64,000 nucleotides of DNA, from the NCBI GenBank assembly GCA_016932415.1, contig JAFGCX010000018.1, positions 86,682 to 150,681 of the forward strand, read 5' to 3'. The notes below the pieces were generated by a model. That model had not been told where the DNA came from and made no database searches. It worked only from the letters and a program-made list of their open reading frames with translations. This document shows positions 26,799 through 35,529 of the stretch, one piece after another. The stretch comes from Candidatus Krumholzibacteriota bacterium (GTDB taxonomy: Bacteria > Krumholzibacteriota > Krumholzibacteriia > Krumholzibacteriales > Krumholzibacteriaceae). Positions within the stretch are counted from its first letter, which is position 1; the number at the start of each line of letters is the position of its first letter. A program made the position numbers and the translations under genes.

Positions 26799-27142
26799 TT
26801 CCTTCCGCTCCTTATTAAAAGGTCTGTTGTTGAGGTATCCTGCACCAGATAGATCGTGTTGTCAAGGAGGAGAATTTTCCGCGGGAAGCAGCGGAGGCGC
26901 CAGTGAACCGTGCTTGAAGCATGAGATCGATATCCGTGATCCTTCGCTAATGGCCCCTGCAGGGGCGAGTCCCCGAACGAGAAGGTAAATTATTATTGAG
27001 ATAGTATCTTCGCCGGGCAGACGGTTCATTTTTATATCTTTAAACCCAATTCGACACTTGATTCGATTTCAGAATTGGGATAGAGTCCTCGGAGTCGAGC
27101 GGACAATTAATTTATAATAATCATGGCAGTCGGGGGAGTAGC
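26799..27142. other. 344-bp divergent intergenic region with -10 element
   Basis: It lies between the minus-strand acyl-CoA synthetase genes and the plus-strand signalling cluster. TATAAT at 27113-27118 lies about 25 bp before the ATG of the PEGA gene; no matching -35 is evident. A 14-bp palindrome GCCCCTGCAGGGGC (26953-26966) is present. No gene or RNA was recognised. Confidence 0.45.
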
Positions 27143-27883
27143 ATGTTTAGTTTTTTTTCCAGGTCGCGGGATCTGACGAGAGCTTTGTCGATATTTCTTA
27201 CCATGACATTTCTTTTTTCAATCGCTCCGGTCTGCGCCCAGGAACCGGAGGACAGGATATTCGCGATCTGGGAAGAGATAGGACTTCTGAGGGCAAGGGG
27301 CGATTATGGGAAGGCTGAAGAGATCCTCGAACAGGTCCTGATAGATTATGTCGACGACGAGTTTGTGCTGAGAAGAGCGTGGAACCTTCTTGTGCACACA
27401 AGGTTCAAGATGAATGATGATGAAAGTGCCATGGAGACGGCGAGGATGGCGCTTGAGAGATTCCCGGATCTGACAGTGAATACGGCGATCCTGCCGGCCT
27501 CGATGAATGATACTTATGACGAGCTTAGAAGTTCGATGTACGGTTCTCTCGAAGTGACCGGTCCGGAAGGAGCGGTGTTGTTCCTCGACGCCGATTCGCT
27601 CGGAACAGCTCCGGTTAAGTTCGAATATATCCGCACGGGAATGTACCTGCTGACAGCTTCAAAAAAAGGGTACCACTCCAGGGCGGATACGGTCAGGATC
27701 GATCCAAGCGAGACCCTGACCTTCGGCATGACGCTCGACAGGAGAAAAGATACCAGGTGGTGGCTCTACAGGATAGTACCTGCCGCCGCGGCCGTCGCGC
27801 TGATAATATATCTGACGAGGCCTGATAATTCGAGCACGCCGGTCGAGCAGCCGCTTCCCTGGCCCCCTGATCCACCACAATAA
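27143..27883 (+). CDS. Exported TPR-like / PEGA-domain protein with C-terminal TM anchor
   Basis: 246 residues. The signal peptide is about 1-32 (FSIAPVCAQ). A helical part (about 36-115) with TPR-like spacing (GDYGKAEEILEQVLIDY, DDESAMETARMALERFP) is followed by one PEGA domain (about 132-195: GSLEVTGPEGAVLFLDADSLG, TASKKGYHSRADTVRI). A TM helix (about 207-224) and a Pro-rich tail (QPLPWPPDPPQ) end the protein. PEGA domains are short extracytoplasmic beta modules, often on regulators that contact cell wall or glycans. It is the first gene of the signalling cluster, 25 bp before the PEGA/ATPase gene; the shared PEGA modules suggest the two products act together at the envelope. Confidence 0.75.
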   Translation: MFSFFSRSRDLTRALSIFLTMTFLFSIAPVCAQEPEDRIFAIWEEIGLLRARGDYGKAEEILEQVLIDYVDDEFVLRRAWNLLVHTRFKMNDDESAMETARMALERFPDLTVNTAILPASMNDTYDELRSSMYGSLEVTGPEGAVLFLDADSLGTAPVKFEYIRTGMYLLTASKKGYHSRADTVRIDPSETLTFGMTLDRRKDTRWWLYRIVPAAAAVALIIYLTRPDNSSTPVEQPLPWPPDPPQ

Positions 27884-27908
27884 TACAGGCGGGAGATGAA
27901 TAAAGAAG

Positions 27909-30095
27909 ATGGTTTCTGACAGAGGATTCAGAACGATACCAAACCCGTATATTGTCGGCAATCCCATCGAAGACAAAAAAATGTTCTTCGGTCGGCTCGA
28001 TGATTTCGAGTTCATAAGGAAAAAAGTCACCGCCAACCGGCAGGGCGGTATAATCGTACTCTGCGGATCGCGAAGGAGCGGCAAGACCTCTATCCTCTTC
28101 CAGATAAACCAGGGCAGGCTGGGTGATGATTTTCTTCCCGTATTGATAGATATGCAATCGGTCACGGTCCAGAGCGACAGGGAATTCCTCGAAATAATCG
28201 CGAGGGAGATAGACGCCGTCCTGGAAGGTTCCGGTTCGCTGGTAGACGAGGGATTTCAGTCGCGGCTTGAAGCGAATCCTCTTCTAGCCTTCAATGAGTT
28301 CACCGGGAGACTCAACGAGAAGATAGCCGGCAGGAACCTGATCCTGATGTTCGACGAGTATGAGCTTTTCGAGACGCATATCGAGCGCCAGCGATTCAGC
28401 AAGGATGTCCTCAATCTGATGGCGTACTGGATGGAAAACAACGAAGGAGTCTATTTTCTCTTTACCGGCTCGGACAAGCTTGAAAAAAGGAATCCTGAAT
28501 ACTGGGAATCGTTTCTCGGTAAAGCCCTTCATCGAAGGATCAGTTTTCTCAGCCATGCCGACGCTCTGAGGCTGATCAGCGAACCGGTGAAAGATATCGT
28601 CAAATATGACAAGGGAGTCACCGGGAAGATCTTCGAACTTACGGCGGGCCAGCCATTTTACACCCAGGTCATATGCCAGTCCCTGGTCGATCACCTCAAC
28701 GAATCAGGCAAGAATACGGTCTCTGAAGAGGATATTGACGATGTGGTCGAGGAGATCATTGAGAATCCGCTACCCCAGATGATTTTTTCATGGAGTTCGA
28801 TGACGCAGATCGAAAGGATCGTTCTTTCGATCATAGCCGAGCTGAGCAAGGAAGATTCAGAGGTTGTCACTTCCGACGACATGCTCTCTTTTATCGAATC
28901 CGAGAAGATCGGATATAATGTCGATCCAAACAAGCTCAGGGAAGCGGCGGAAAGACTTTTTCACCAGGATCATCTTTTCAAGGACCAGGATACCGAAGGT
29001 TATACTTTCAGGATGGACCTCTGGCGGCGCTGGACGATCCGGATGCATTCGATATGGCAGGTCCTTGATGAGATAACCGCCGATGGAGCTCAGCTCGAAG
29101 AAGGGATATTACCTGTCCGTAAAAGACTCAAAGCGGTAATAGTGACGGCTTTTTTTGCCGCGGCGGTCATTATCGCCGCTTCCGTGCTCTACAGTATCAA
29201 CGTACGCGAACGCGGCAGGGTCGCCGGGCTCGCGGTCAGGCAGGATTCCACGCGGCTGTCCGTCGATACAGAACCTGCCGGAGCCCAGATATTCGTCGAC
29301 AGGACTTTCGTCGGGCTCTCTCCCGTGCGCGAGACGGTTCCGGCGAAGAGGTCGGCGCTGAGAGTGACACTTGCAGGGTACAGGGAGTTTGAGGATTCAG
29401 TCGATCTTGAAAAGGATCTTCCTTATGAAAGAATGATCGATCTGGAAGAAGAGACAGGATCGATCATGATCAGTTCTTTTCCGGAAGGAGCAGAGGTCGT
29501 TCTTGACGGGAACAGGGTGGAGACTCGTACGCCGATAAGATTTGATTCTCTTTCGGTCAACGTCCTTCATAAATGCCGGGTGATGCTGCCCGGATATTAT
29601 GTCCACGAATTCAACGGGATCGAACTGACCGCCGATTCCGTCACTACACTTTTTCACAGGTTCAGCAGGATGCTTCATCCGCTTACGGTCATCTCCGAAC
29701 CGGCGGGGGCGAAAATCCTGATAGACGGAGTCGAGCGCGGACATGCCCCCGTCAGTATTAGCCGTATTGAAGAAGGAGAGCATCTGCTTTCCGCTGTCCT
29801 TGAAGGTTACTATGACAAGAGCAGTCAGATAACAGTGCCGGTGGATGAAAACCAGGTAAGGATAGATCTGGTCCTTCTTCCGCCGGGAGACCTCGTGCTG
29901 GAGATACTTCCTTACGCCGAGCTCTGGATCGACGGGCAGCTGGTCGATAGCGACGCGGTCAATTACCGGGTCTCATTAAGGCCTGGCAGGCACGAGATCG
30001 AATTGCGGCATCCCGTCTTCGGAAATCTGAAGGAAACGGTTATCCTGGTCTCTGGCGAGACGCTGACGAGAACATTCAACCTGGAGCGGAAGTGA
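27909..30095 (+). CDS. STAND-type ATPase with TM helix and periplasmic PEGA repeats
   Basis: 728 residues, no signal peptide. The N-terminal cytoplasmic P-loop ATPase (about 10-270) starts NPYIVGNPIEDKKMFFGR and has Walker A GSRRSGKT (53-60), Walker B NLILMFDEYELF (143-154) and the sensor-like LFTGSDKLEKRN. A winged-helix-like region (about 295-375) follows, ending LWRRWTIRMHSIW, then a TM helix (about 408-428). The outer part (about 445-728) holds roughly four PEGA modules (LSVDTEPAGAQIFVDRTFVG; GSIMISSFPEGAEVVLDGN; LTVISEPAGAKILIDGVERG; LVLEILPYAELWIDGQ). An envelope signal could thus reach a nucleotide switch. The ATPase is homologous to that in the next gene, whose start overlaps this stop (GTGATG). 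Confidence 0.8.
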   Translation: MVSDRGFRTIPNPYIVGNPIEDKKMFFGRLDDFEFIRKKVTANRQGGIIVLCGSRRSGKTSILFQINQGRLGDDFLPVLIDMQSVTVQSDREFLEIIAREIDAVLEGSGSLVDEGFQSRLEANPLLAFNEFTGRLNEKIAGRNLILMFDEYELFETHIERQRFSKDVLNLMAYWMENNEGVYFLFTGSDKLEKRNPEYWESFLGKALHRRISFLSHADALRLISEPVKDIVKYDKGVTGKIFELTAGQPFYTQVICQSLVDHLNESGKNTVSEEDIDDVVEEIIENPLPQMIFSWSSMTQIERIVLSIIAELSKEDSEVVTSDDMLSFIESEKIGYNVDPNKLREAAERLFHQDHLFKDQDTEGYTFRMDLWRRWTIRMHSIWQVLDEITADGAQLEEGILPVRKRLKAVIVTAFFAAAVIIAASVLYSINVRERGRVAGLAVRQDSTRLSVDTEPAGAQIFVDRTFVGLSPVRETVPAKRSALRVTLAGYREFEDSVDLEKDLPYERMIDLEEETGSIMISSFPEGAEVVLDGNRVETRTPIRFDSLSVNVLHKCRVMLPGYYVHEFNGIELTADSVTTLFHRFSRMLHPLTVISEPAGAKILIDGVERGHAPVSISRIEEGEHLLSAVLEGYYDKSSQITVPVDENQVRIDLVLLPPGDLVLEILPYAELWIDGQLVDSDAVNYRVSLRPGRHEIELRHPVFGNLKETVILVSGETLTRTFNLERK

Positions 30096-32068
30096 TGATA
30101 GCGGGAGAAGTGATCTCCGGAAAATACCGTATCGTGAAAAAGATAGGTCAGGGCGGTTTCGCATCGGTCTATCTCGCATTCGATCTGAAGCTGGAAAGGG
30201 AAGTCGCGATAAAAGTCCTCTCCAGCGTCGAGGACAATAATCTTTTCCGCGAAAGGTTTTACCGCGAGTCGCAGGCCCTGGCCAAACTCAACCACCCGAA
30301 TATTATCACCGTTTTCGATTGCGGTGAACACAATGGGCATGAATTTCTCGTGATGGAGCTCGTCAACGGTCCTTCCCTTGAGACTCTCATATCCAAGATG
30401 ACGCTTAAAATGCCGCAGGTATGCTCGATCGCCCTGCAGATCTGCGAAGCGATGCGATACGCCCATGACCAGGGATTCCTGCACAGGGACCTGACCCTGA
30501 AGAATATCATGCTCGATGAAGAGGAAACGGAAAATGCCAGGGTAAAGATACTCGATTTCGGACTGGTCAAACTCCTTTACTCCGATATAAAGACGACCGG
30601 AAACGCGATGATGGGGACTCCCGCTTTCATGGCGCCTGAACAGGTCGTCGGCAAGCCGGTAGACAACAGGATAGACATATGGGCTTTCGGGGTGGGGCTC
30701 TACAGGATAATCACGGGAGAGTTCCCGTTCAAGGGAGAGCATCCCGCCGCGCTTATGTATTCGATTGTCAATGACGCTGAACTGGAGATCCCTGCCACAG
30801 TTCCCCGGGGCTTGAAAAAATTGATCAGCGACTGCCTCGCCAAAGACCCTGAAAAACGGCCTCTTGATTTCGGGGAGATCGCTTCCGCGCTCGAGGAGAT
30901 CGATGCCGAACTGAGAGACGGAGAGAGCAGACCCGGCACGGAGCTGGTCACGAATGTCGGATCGCTCGCCGAGCGAAACAGCAAGAGGAACCCGTATCTC
31001 AACCGTGTCATGATAAAAAGCCCGAATGATTTTTTCGGCCGCGAAAAAGAGATACGGAAAATATATTCACGCCTCGACGCGCCGCAACCCCAGTCGATAT
31101 CGGTGGTCGGTGACCGCAGGATCGGCAAATCATCCCTGCTCAACCATATCCATAACAGGAAGAACCGCAAAAAATTCATGCAGAATTACGATTCTTCAAT
31201 ATTTGTCTATCTCGACTTTCAGAATACCGTCGACAATGACGTCTCCAAATTCATCGACCTGTTGTTCAACGTGTTCAGTTTTGAGACAGGCGATCAGACG
31301 AGATATACGGCGAGGCCAAAGACTCTCGATCAACTCAAGGACGTCATAGAGGAACTGCATGAAGAGGGCAAGCGGATCATAATAATGATGGATGAATTCG
31401 AATTGATCACGCGTAACGAGAATTTCGAGCAGGATTTTTTTTCATTTCTGCGCTCTCTCGCCAACACGTACAGGGTGGCGTATGTGACCTCATCGCGTGA
31501 AGAACTGCAGTTGATGTGTCACGACAAGGATATTTCGGATTCCCCTTTCTTCAATATCTTTTCGAATCTGCCCCTCAGGCCGTTCAGCCGTGAAGATGCC
31601 GACAAGCTTATCTCGATCCCGTCAAGACGCGAAGGCGTCCCACTCGAGGAATATTCGGAAAGGCTGCTCGACATGGCCGGACTCTTTCCATTTTATCTCC
31701 AGATAGCATGTTCCTCTCTCTTTGAATTCATAGTGGATAATCCTTCCGCCGATCCGGACTGGAAGGAAGTCCTCAGGGTATTCACTGAGGAGGCTCAACC
31801 GCATTACAACTTCATATGGGAGAGGTTCGATGATCCGGAAAGGGGAAATCTCGCCAGGATCGTCCAGGGGAAAATGATCGATAAAAAATTCAATTACGTG
31901 ACTGAGAATCTTCTCAGGCGGGGTTATCTTGTCGAGGATGGCGGCGGGCTGAGATTATGCTCGAGTACCTTTGCCGATTTTGCGGCTGGCCGTTCAGGAG
32001 GGCAGTCGGGACAAGGTTTAAGATTCTCATCTATTCTCAGCCGGTTAAGGAAAAAGAATCCCGGTTGA
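30095..32068 (+). CDS. Ser/Thr protein kinase fused to a STAND-type ATPase
   Basis: 657 residues from ATG 30095 (overlaps the upstream stop; GTG 30092 is an alternative). The Hanks-type kinase occupies about 8-265: G-loop GQGGFASV, Lys40 in VAIKVL, Glu58, HRD at 130-132, Asn137, DFG at 154-156 and GTPAFMAPEQ. The catalytic loop reads HRDLTLKN, so Thr replaces the Lys normally two residues after the catalytic Asp. After a linker comes an ATPase beginning NPYLNRVMIKSPNDFFGR with Walker A GDRRIGKS (339-346) and Walker B IIIMMDEFELI (429-439), then a helical/winged part to the end. There is no TM helix, so it is cytoplasmic. It is probably controlled through the homologous ATPase of the PEGA protein. 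Targets are unknown. Confidence 0.85.
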   Translation: MIAGEVISGKYRIVKKIGQGGFASVYLAFDLKLEREVAIKVLSSVEDNNLFRERFYRESQALAKLNHPNIITVFDCGEHNGHEFLVMELVNGPSLETLISKMTLKMPQVCSIALQICEAMRYAHDQGFLHRDLTLKNIMLDEEETENARVKILDFGLVKLLYSDIKTTGNAMMGTPAFMAPEQVVGKPVDNRIDIWAFGVGLYRIITGEFPFKGEHPAALMYSIVNDAELEIPATVPRGLKKLISDCLAKDPEKRPLDFGEIASALEEIDAELRDGESRPGTELVTNVGSLAERNSKRNPYLNRVMIKSPNDFFGREKEIRKIYSRLDAPQPQSISVVGDRRIGKSSLLNHIHNRKNRKKFMQNYDSSIFVYLDFQNTVDNDVSKFIDLLFNVFSFETGDQTRYTARPKTLDQLKDVIEELHEEGKRIIIMMDEFELITRNENFEQDFFSFLRSLANTYRVAYVTSSREELQLMCHDKDISDSPFFNIFSNLPLRPFSREDADKLISIPSRREGVPLEEYSERLLDMAGLFPFYLQIACSSLFEFIVDNPSADPDWKEVLRVFTEEAQPHYNFIWERFDDPERGNLARIVQGKMIDKKFNYVTENLLRRGYLVEDGGGLRLCSSTFADFAAGRSGGQSGQGLRFSSILSRLRKKNPG

Positions 32069-32238
32069 CCATCTGCCGCGCCGGCTTGAAAGTCCCGGTT
32101 TCCATCCTGGGAGAGAAGTATGAGGGCCTTGGCCTGTCTTTACGCGATATCAGGAACCTTTCCGGCAAATTCCGCTGTTTTCACTTGCCATCTCAGGACG
32201 GGTAATGACAGGATGACGAGGAAAAGGGTGCTTCTGAA

Positions 32239-33738
32239 ATGAGAATCTGTTCGATCTCGCGATCGATGATATTTCTTCCGCTGATCGTCTCTCTCCTGGC
32301 GGGGTGCGGAAAGGGAAGGATGACCGGCAGAGAACCGGCCGATCGCGAAGACTGTCTTGTCATCGAGGCCGTGAAAAAGCGCGCCGATTCTATAAGAGTG
32401 GCTCTCTTTGATAATATCGATCCGGCAGACATCCCTTTTCCCCGCAACGGATCGGAACGCTTCCTCTTCGGTAATCTCTACGAATCCCTGATAAAGATCG
32501 ATTGCCGGGGTCAGGTATCTCCATCCCTCGCCAGCAGGTGGGAAAGTACGGACAGGGGGAGATGCTGGCGATTCGAACTCGATAGAGAAGCTGTTTTCTG
32601 GAATGGAACTGCTGTCACCGCGAATGATGTGATCCGGTGCTGGGACCGCGATGAACTTAAATCGATGTTCGCCCTGGCAGGAATAGATTCCTTTTCAGCC
32701 GAAGGGGCGACGAAGATCAATATATATTTGATGGAACGATCGACGGAGGTGCCGCGCGCTCTCGCTTCAGAGGCATTCTCCGTATACAGGCGTTCTCTTT
32801 TTTCGCGCTGGCCCCTCGGAACCGGAGACTTCAGAGTCGTCGAGAGAGCGCCAAAAACCCGCGAGTCTGATCAGAATCTTGCTATCCAGCCTGCTTTTTC
32901 CCGCCATGGACCTTTTATAGATATTTTAACGATACCTGTCGAAGAGGCGAGAGACATCCTTGAAAGTTCGATAGACCTTCTTGTCACAGGCGATCAGGAA
33001 ACAATCGATTTCGCCGTGAAAAGAGGAAGTTTTATCACGGAAAGACTCCCGTGGAGTTCGACCTATATGCTCCTGTCGACATCGCGGGTGAGGGATATCA
33101 GGCTCGGCAGGAGAACAGAACCGATCTCGCCCGGGCTGCGGGAAAACCTCGCGCATTTCGCCATAAGGTGCGAAGCACGGGCAAGCCGTCCGGGGGGATG
33201 GTGGGATCGTATGGGAGATCGCCGTTCTCTGTCATCAGGAGTCAAATGGCCCCCGGTCTTTCTTGCCGGAGCCGATATTGATTCAGAGAGGCGAAGGATC
33301 GTATATGATATAAACGATGAGACTTCCAGGGATATAGCGGAGCGGCTCGTCGCCCTGGCAGGCGGCGATCCGGATATTTCAAATGATTCCCGCGATCTTT
33401 TATCTGTGATTCCCGATATCGAAGGCAGGTACGCATCTGGTGTCCCGCTCAGAGCGGAAGGGCTGGCGCGTGAAGATCTCGACCGCAGTGTTCTCTCCGG
33501 CGATGATTTCGCTTACATTATAAAAGTGGCGCGCAACAGCTTCGATCCATCTTTTCAGGCGGGGCTTTTCATGGAAAAGATCAACTGGGTTTCCGGCCTT
33601 GAAGGCAATTTTTCAAAAGCCCTGCTCACCCTTGCAGACACGAGGGAGACAGTCATAGCGAGAAAGGATGCCGCATCGATCTCCGTCGACTGGTCCGGCA
33701 GGATAATAATAATGGTGAACAGGGGTGAACGAAGATGA
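32239..33738 (+). CDS. Family 5 solute-binding-protein-like lipoprotein (orphan, no permease)
   Basis: 499 residues, lipoprotein signal with lipobox LLAGC (Cys23). The N-terminal half follows the SBP_bac_5 pattern (peptide/nickel binding proteins): RFLFGNLYESLIKID, PSLASRWESTDRGRCWRFELDREAVFWNGTAVTANDVIRCW. The C-terminal lobe is shorter and more divergent than in transport-type proteins (usually 520-600 residues). No ABC permease or ATPase genes are near. A histidine kinase follows 42 nt later, so it may be a periplasmic sensory subunit presenting a ligand to that kinase. This role is inferred from position. Confidence 0.75.
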   Translation: MRICSISRSMIFLPLIVSLLAGCGKGRMTGREPADREDCLVIEAVKKRADSIRVALFDNIDPADIPFPRNGSERFLFGNLYESLIKIDCRGQVSPSLASRWESTDRGRCWRFELDREAVFWNGTAVTANDVIRCWDRDELKSMFALAGIDSFSAEGATKINIYLMERSTEVPRALASEAFSVYRRSLFSRWPLGTGDFRVVERAPKTRESDQNLAIQPAFSRHGPFIDILTIPVEEARDILESSIDLLVTGDQETIDFAVKRGSFITERLPWSSTYMLLSTSRVRDIRLGRRTEPISPGLRENLAHFAIRCEARASRPGGWWDRMGDRRSLSSGVKWPPVFLAGADIDSERRRIVYDINDETSRDIAERLVALAGGDPDISNDSRDLLSVIPDIEGRYASGVPLRAEGLAREDLDRSVLSGDDFAYIIKVARNSFDPSFQAGLFMEKINWVSGLEGNFSKALLTLADTRETVIARKDAASISVDWSGRIIIMVNRGERR

Positions 33739-33780
33739 CGGCCGGGATATTTCACGATAGTAATTAAAAGGTGAGTGAAG

Positions 33781-35517
33781 ATGAACTTCCGCCCCAGGTT
33801 GATAATAACATCCCTCCTGGCAGTCCTTCTTCCGATGATCGTCCTGGCTTTTTTCATCCGGGGCGAGATGACCAGGCGCATATCAGCGCAGTACCGGCGG
33901 CGCGTCGAGTCGATGACGGCGGTAATAGAGGAAGACCTCCGGAAGGAAAGCGACGATATAGGAAAAACGGTCGACGCACTTATGGAAAGTCTCGCCGACG
34001 ACAACAGCTTCAGGAATGCCGCGGCGAGCCAGGACGCGCAATCGAGGCGTTATCTGATAGATCTCGCGGGAAATGTTATCGATCTGCCCGGCCTGTCGAT
34101 GCTTCAGATACAGGACCGATCAGGCAGGATAATAAGTTCGGGTCACTTCAGAAATGAATTCGACAGGATAGACAGGGATCTGCCCCTCCTCCTTTCCTCT
34201 GTAAAGGAAGGTCCGGTACTTGCCGAGGCGCGAGCTCCCGACTCTCCTTTTCTCGTTCTCGCCAGGGTCGATTCGTTCGTGATATCCGGCAGATATTTCA
34301 CCGTCTCGGCCGGCAGGCGAGTCGACCAGGAATTTCTCGGAAGGCTTTCAAGAGAGGATATGCTCGATATCGTTCTTCTCTGGCCTGGCGGGGCGATCGG
34401 TTCGGGAGATAAGGAAGAGGAAAAAGAAGGCACCAGCAATGCCGGCCCTGGCCGGGAGGAAGAAGGGCTCGAGGGGGCGACGGGGAGTCTCGATCTGCCG
34501 TTTATAGGCATTGATCGCGCCGGAGTCGGGGAAGCGTCGTTCAAGGTGACTCACCGGGTAGATGAACTCGTAGCCCTGAGAAGAAGCATGGACAGGTGGT
34601 TCACAATCGCCCTTCTCAGCGCGGCAGTCTTCTCGATCATCCTCGTCAGCTGGCTCTCTTCGAGAATAAGCAGGCCCCTGACGGAACTGGCCGAAAAGAC
34701 GGCGCAGATAGACCTCGAAAAGCTCGATGTCGATTTTGATAGTCCCAGGCGAGATGAGATAGGAGCCCTGTCGAGGATGCTCATGGCTATGACAGAGAGG
34801 CTCCGTTCGAGCGCGGCGAGGATCAGGGATGCCGAGCACCGCGCCACGTTGGGCGAACTGGCCAGGCAGGTCAATCACGATATAAAAAACGGCCTCACCC
34901 CGATTAGGAATATCTTCCGGCACCTTTCGGAGATCGAGAAGAGCGATCCGGCAGGCATGCCGGGGATATTCAATGAGCGGCGCGCCGTCCTCGAATCGAG
35001 TATCGAGTATCTCGATGATCTGGCGTCGAACTACGCCAGGCTCTCTCCATCGGCCAGTATCGGGATATGCGACGTCAATTCTGCGGTCATAAAAGTCGCC
35101 AGAGAGCTGCGAGCTTCAAGGCGGGCGGAAGTCCAGGTCGACCTCGCTGATGGCGCTTTCATCATGGGAGATGCTGTCGCTGTGAGACGCGTCGTGGAAA
35201 ATCTCGCCGGGAACGCCGCGGACAGCCTTGAAGATAAGAGGGGAACGGTCTCGATAACAACCTCGATCATCAGCGGAAAGGGCGGCGATGAGAAGGTCCG
35301 CCTGAGTGTCAGCGACACGGGAAGCGGGATGACCGAGAAAGAGATGGCGGCTATTTTCAATGATTTTTATACTACAAAGGAGAGGGGAGTCGGGCTGGGG
35401 CTTTCGATAGTCAGACGACTTGTCATCGATCTTGGCGGGTCGATAAATGTTGAAAGCGCCAGGGGAAAGGGGAGCCGGTTTGTCGTCGATATTCCACGGG
35501 CCGCACGGTCCTGCTGA
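33781..35517 (+). CDS. Membrane histidine kinase with large periplasmic domain (NtrB-like output)
   Basis: 578 residues from ATG 33781 (AAAAGG 9 nt upstream; GTG 33775 possible). TM1 is about 7-27, the periplasmic sensor region about 30-270 and TM2 about 274-294. HAMP (SSRISRPLTELAEK) leads to HisKA with His366 in RQVNHDIKNGLTPIRN and to HATPase_c (VVENLAGNAADSL, SDTGSGMTEKE, FYTTKERGVGLGL). The periplasmic domain contains an acidic low-complexity insert (about 209-232, rich in Glu/Gly). The HDIKN type of H-box is common in kinases paired with NtrC-family regulators, and such a regulator follows 12 nt downstream. The upstream solute-binding lipoprotein may be its ligand receptor. Confidence 0.9.
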   Translation: MNFRPRLIITSLLAVLLPMIVLAFFIRGEMTRRISAQYRRRVESMTAVIEEDLRKESDDIGKTVDALMESLADDNSFRNAAASQDAQSRRYLIDLAGNVIDLPGLSMLQIQDRSGRIISSGHFRNEFDRIDRDLPLLLSSVKEGPVLAEARAPDSPFLVLARVDSFVISGRYFTVSAGRRVDQEFLGRLSREDMLDIVLLWPGGAIGSGDKEEEKEGTSNAGPGREEEGLEGATGSLDLPFIGIDRAGVGEASFKVTHRVDELVALRRSMDRWFTIALLSAAVFSIILVSWLSSRISRPLTELAEKTAQIDLEKLDVDFDSPRRDEIGALSRMLMAMTERLRSSAARIRDAEHRATLGELARQVNHDIKNGLTPIRNIFRHLSEIEKSDPAGMPGIFNERRAVLESSIEYLDDLASNYARLSPSASIGICDVNSAVIKVARELRASRRAEVQVDLADGAFIMGDAVAVRRVVENLAGNAADSLEDKRGTVSITTSIISGKGGDEKVRLSVSDTGSGMTEKEMAAIFNDFYTTKERGVGLGLSIVRRLVIDLGGSINVESARGKGSRFVVDIPRAARSC

Positions 35518-35529
35518 AAGTGAGGCGCC

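Noticed and set aside
26118..26852. 244-codon plus-strand open frame
   Set aside because: Antisense to the acyl-CoA synthetase alpha subunit.
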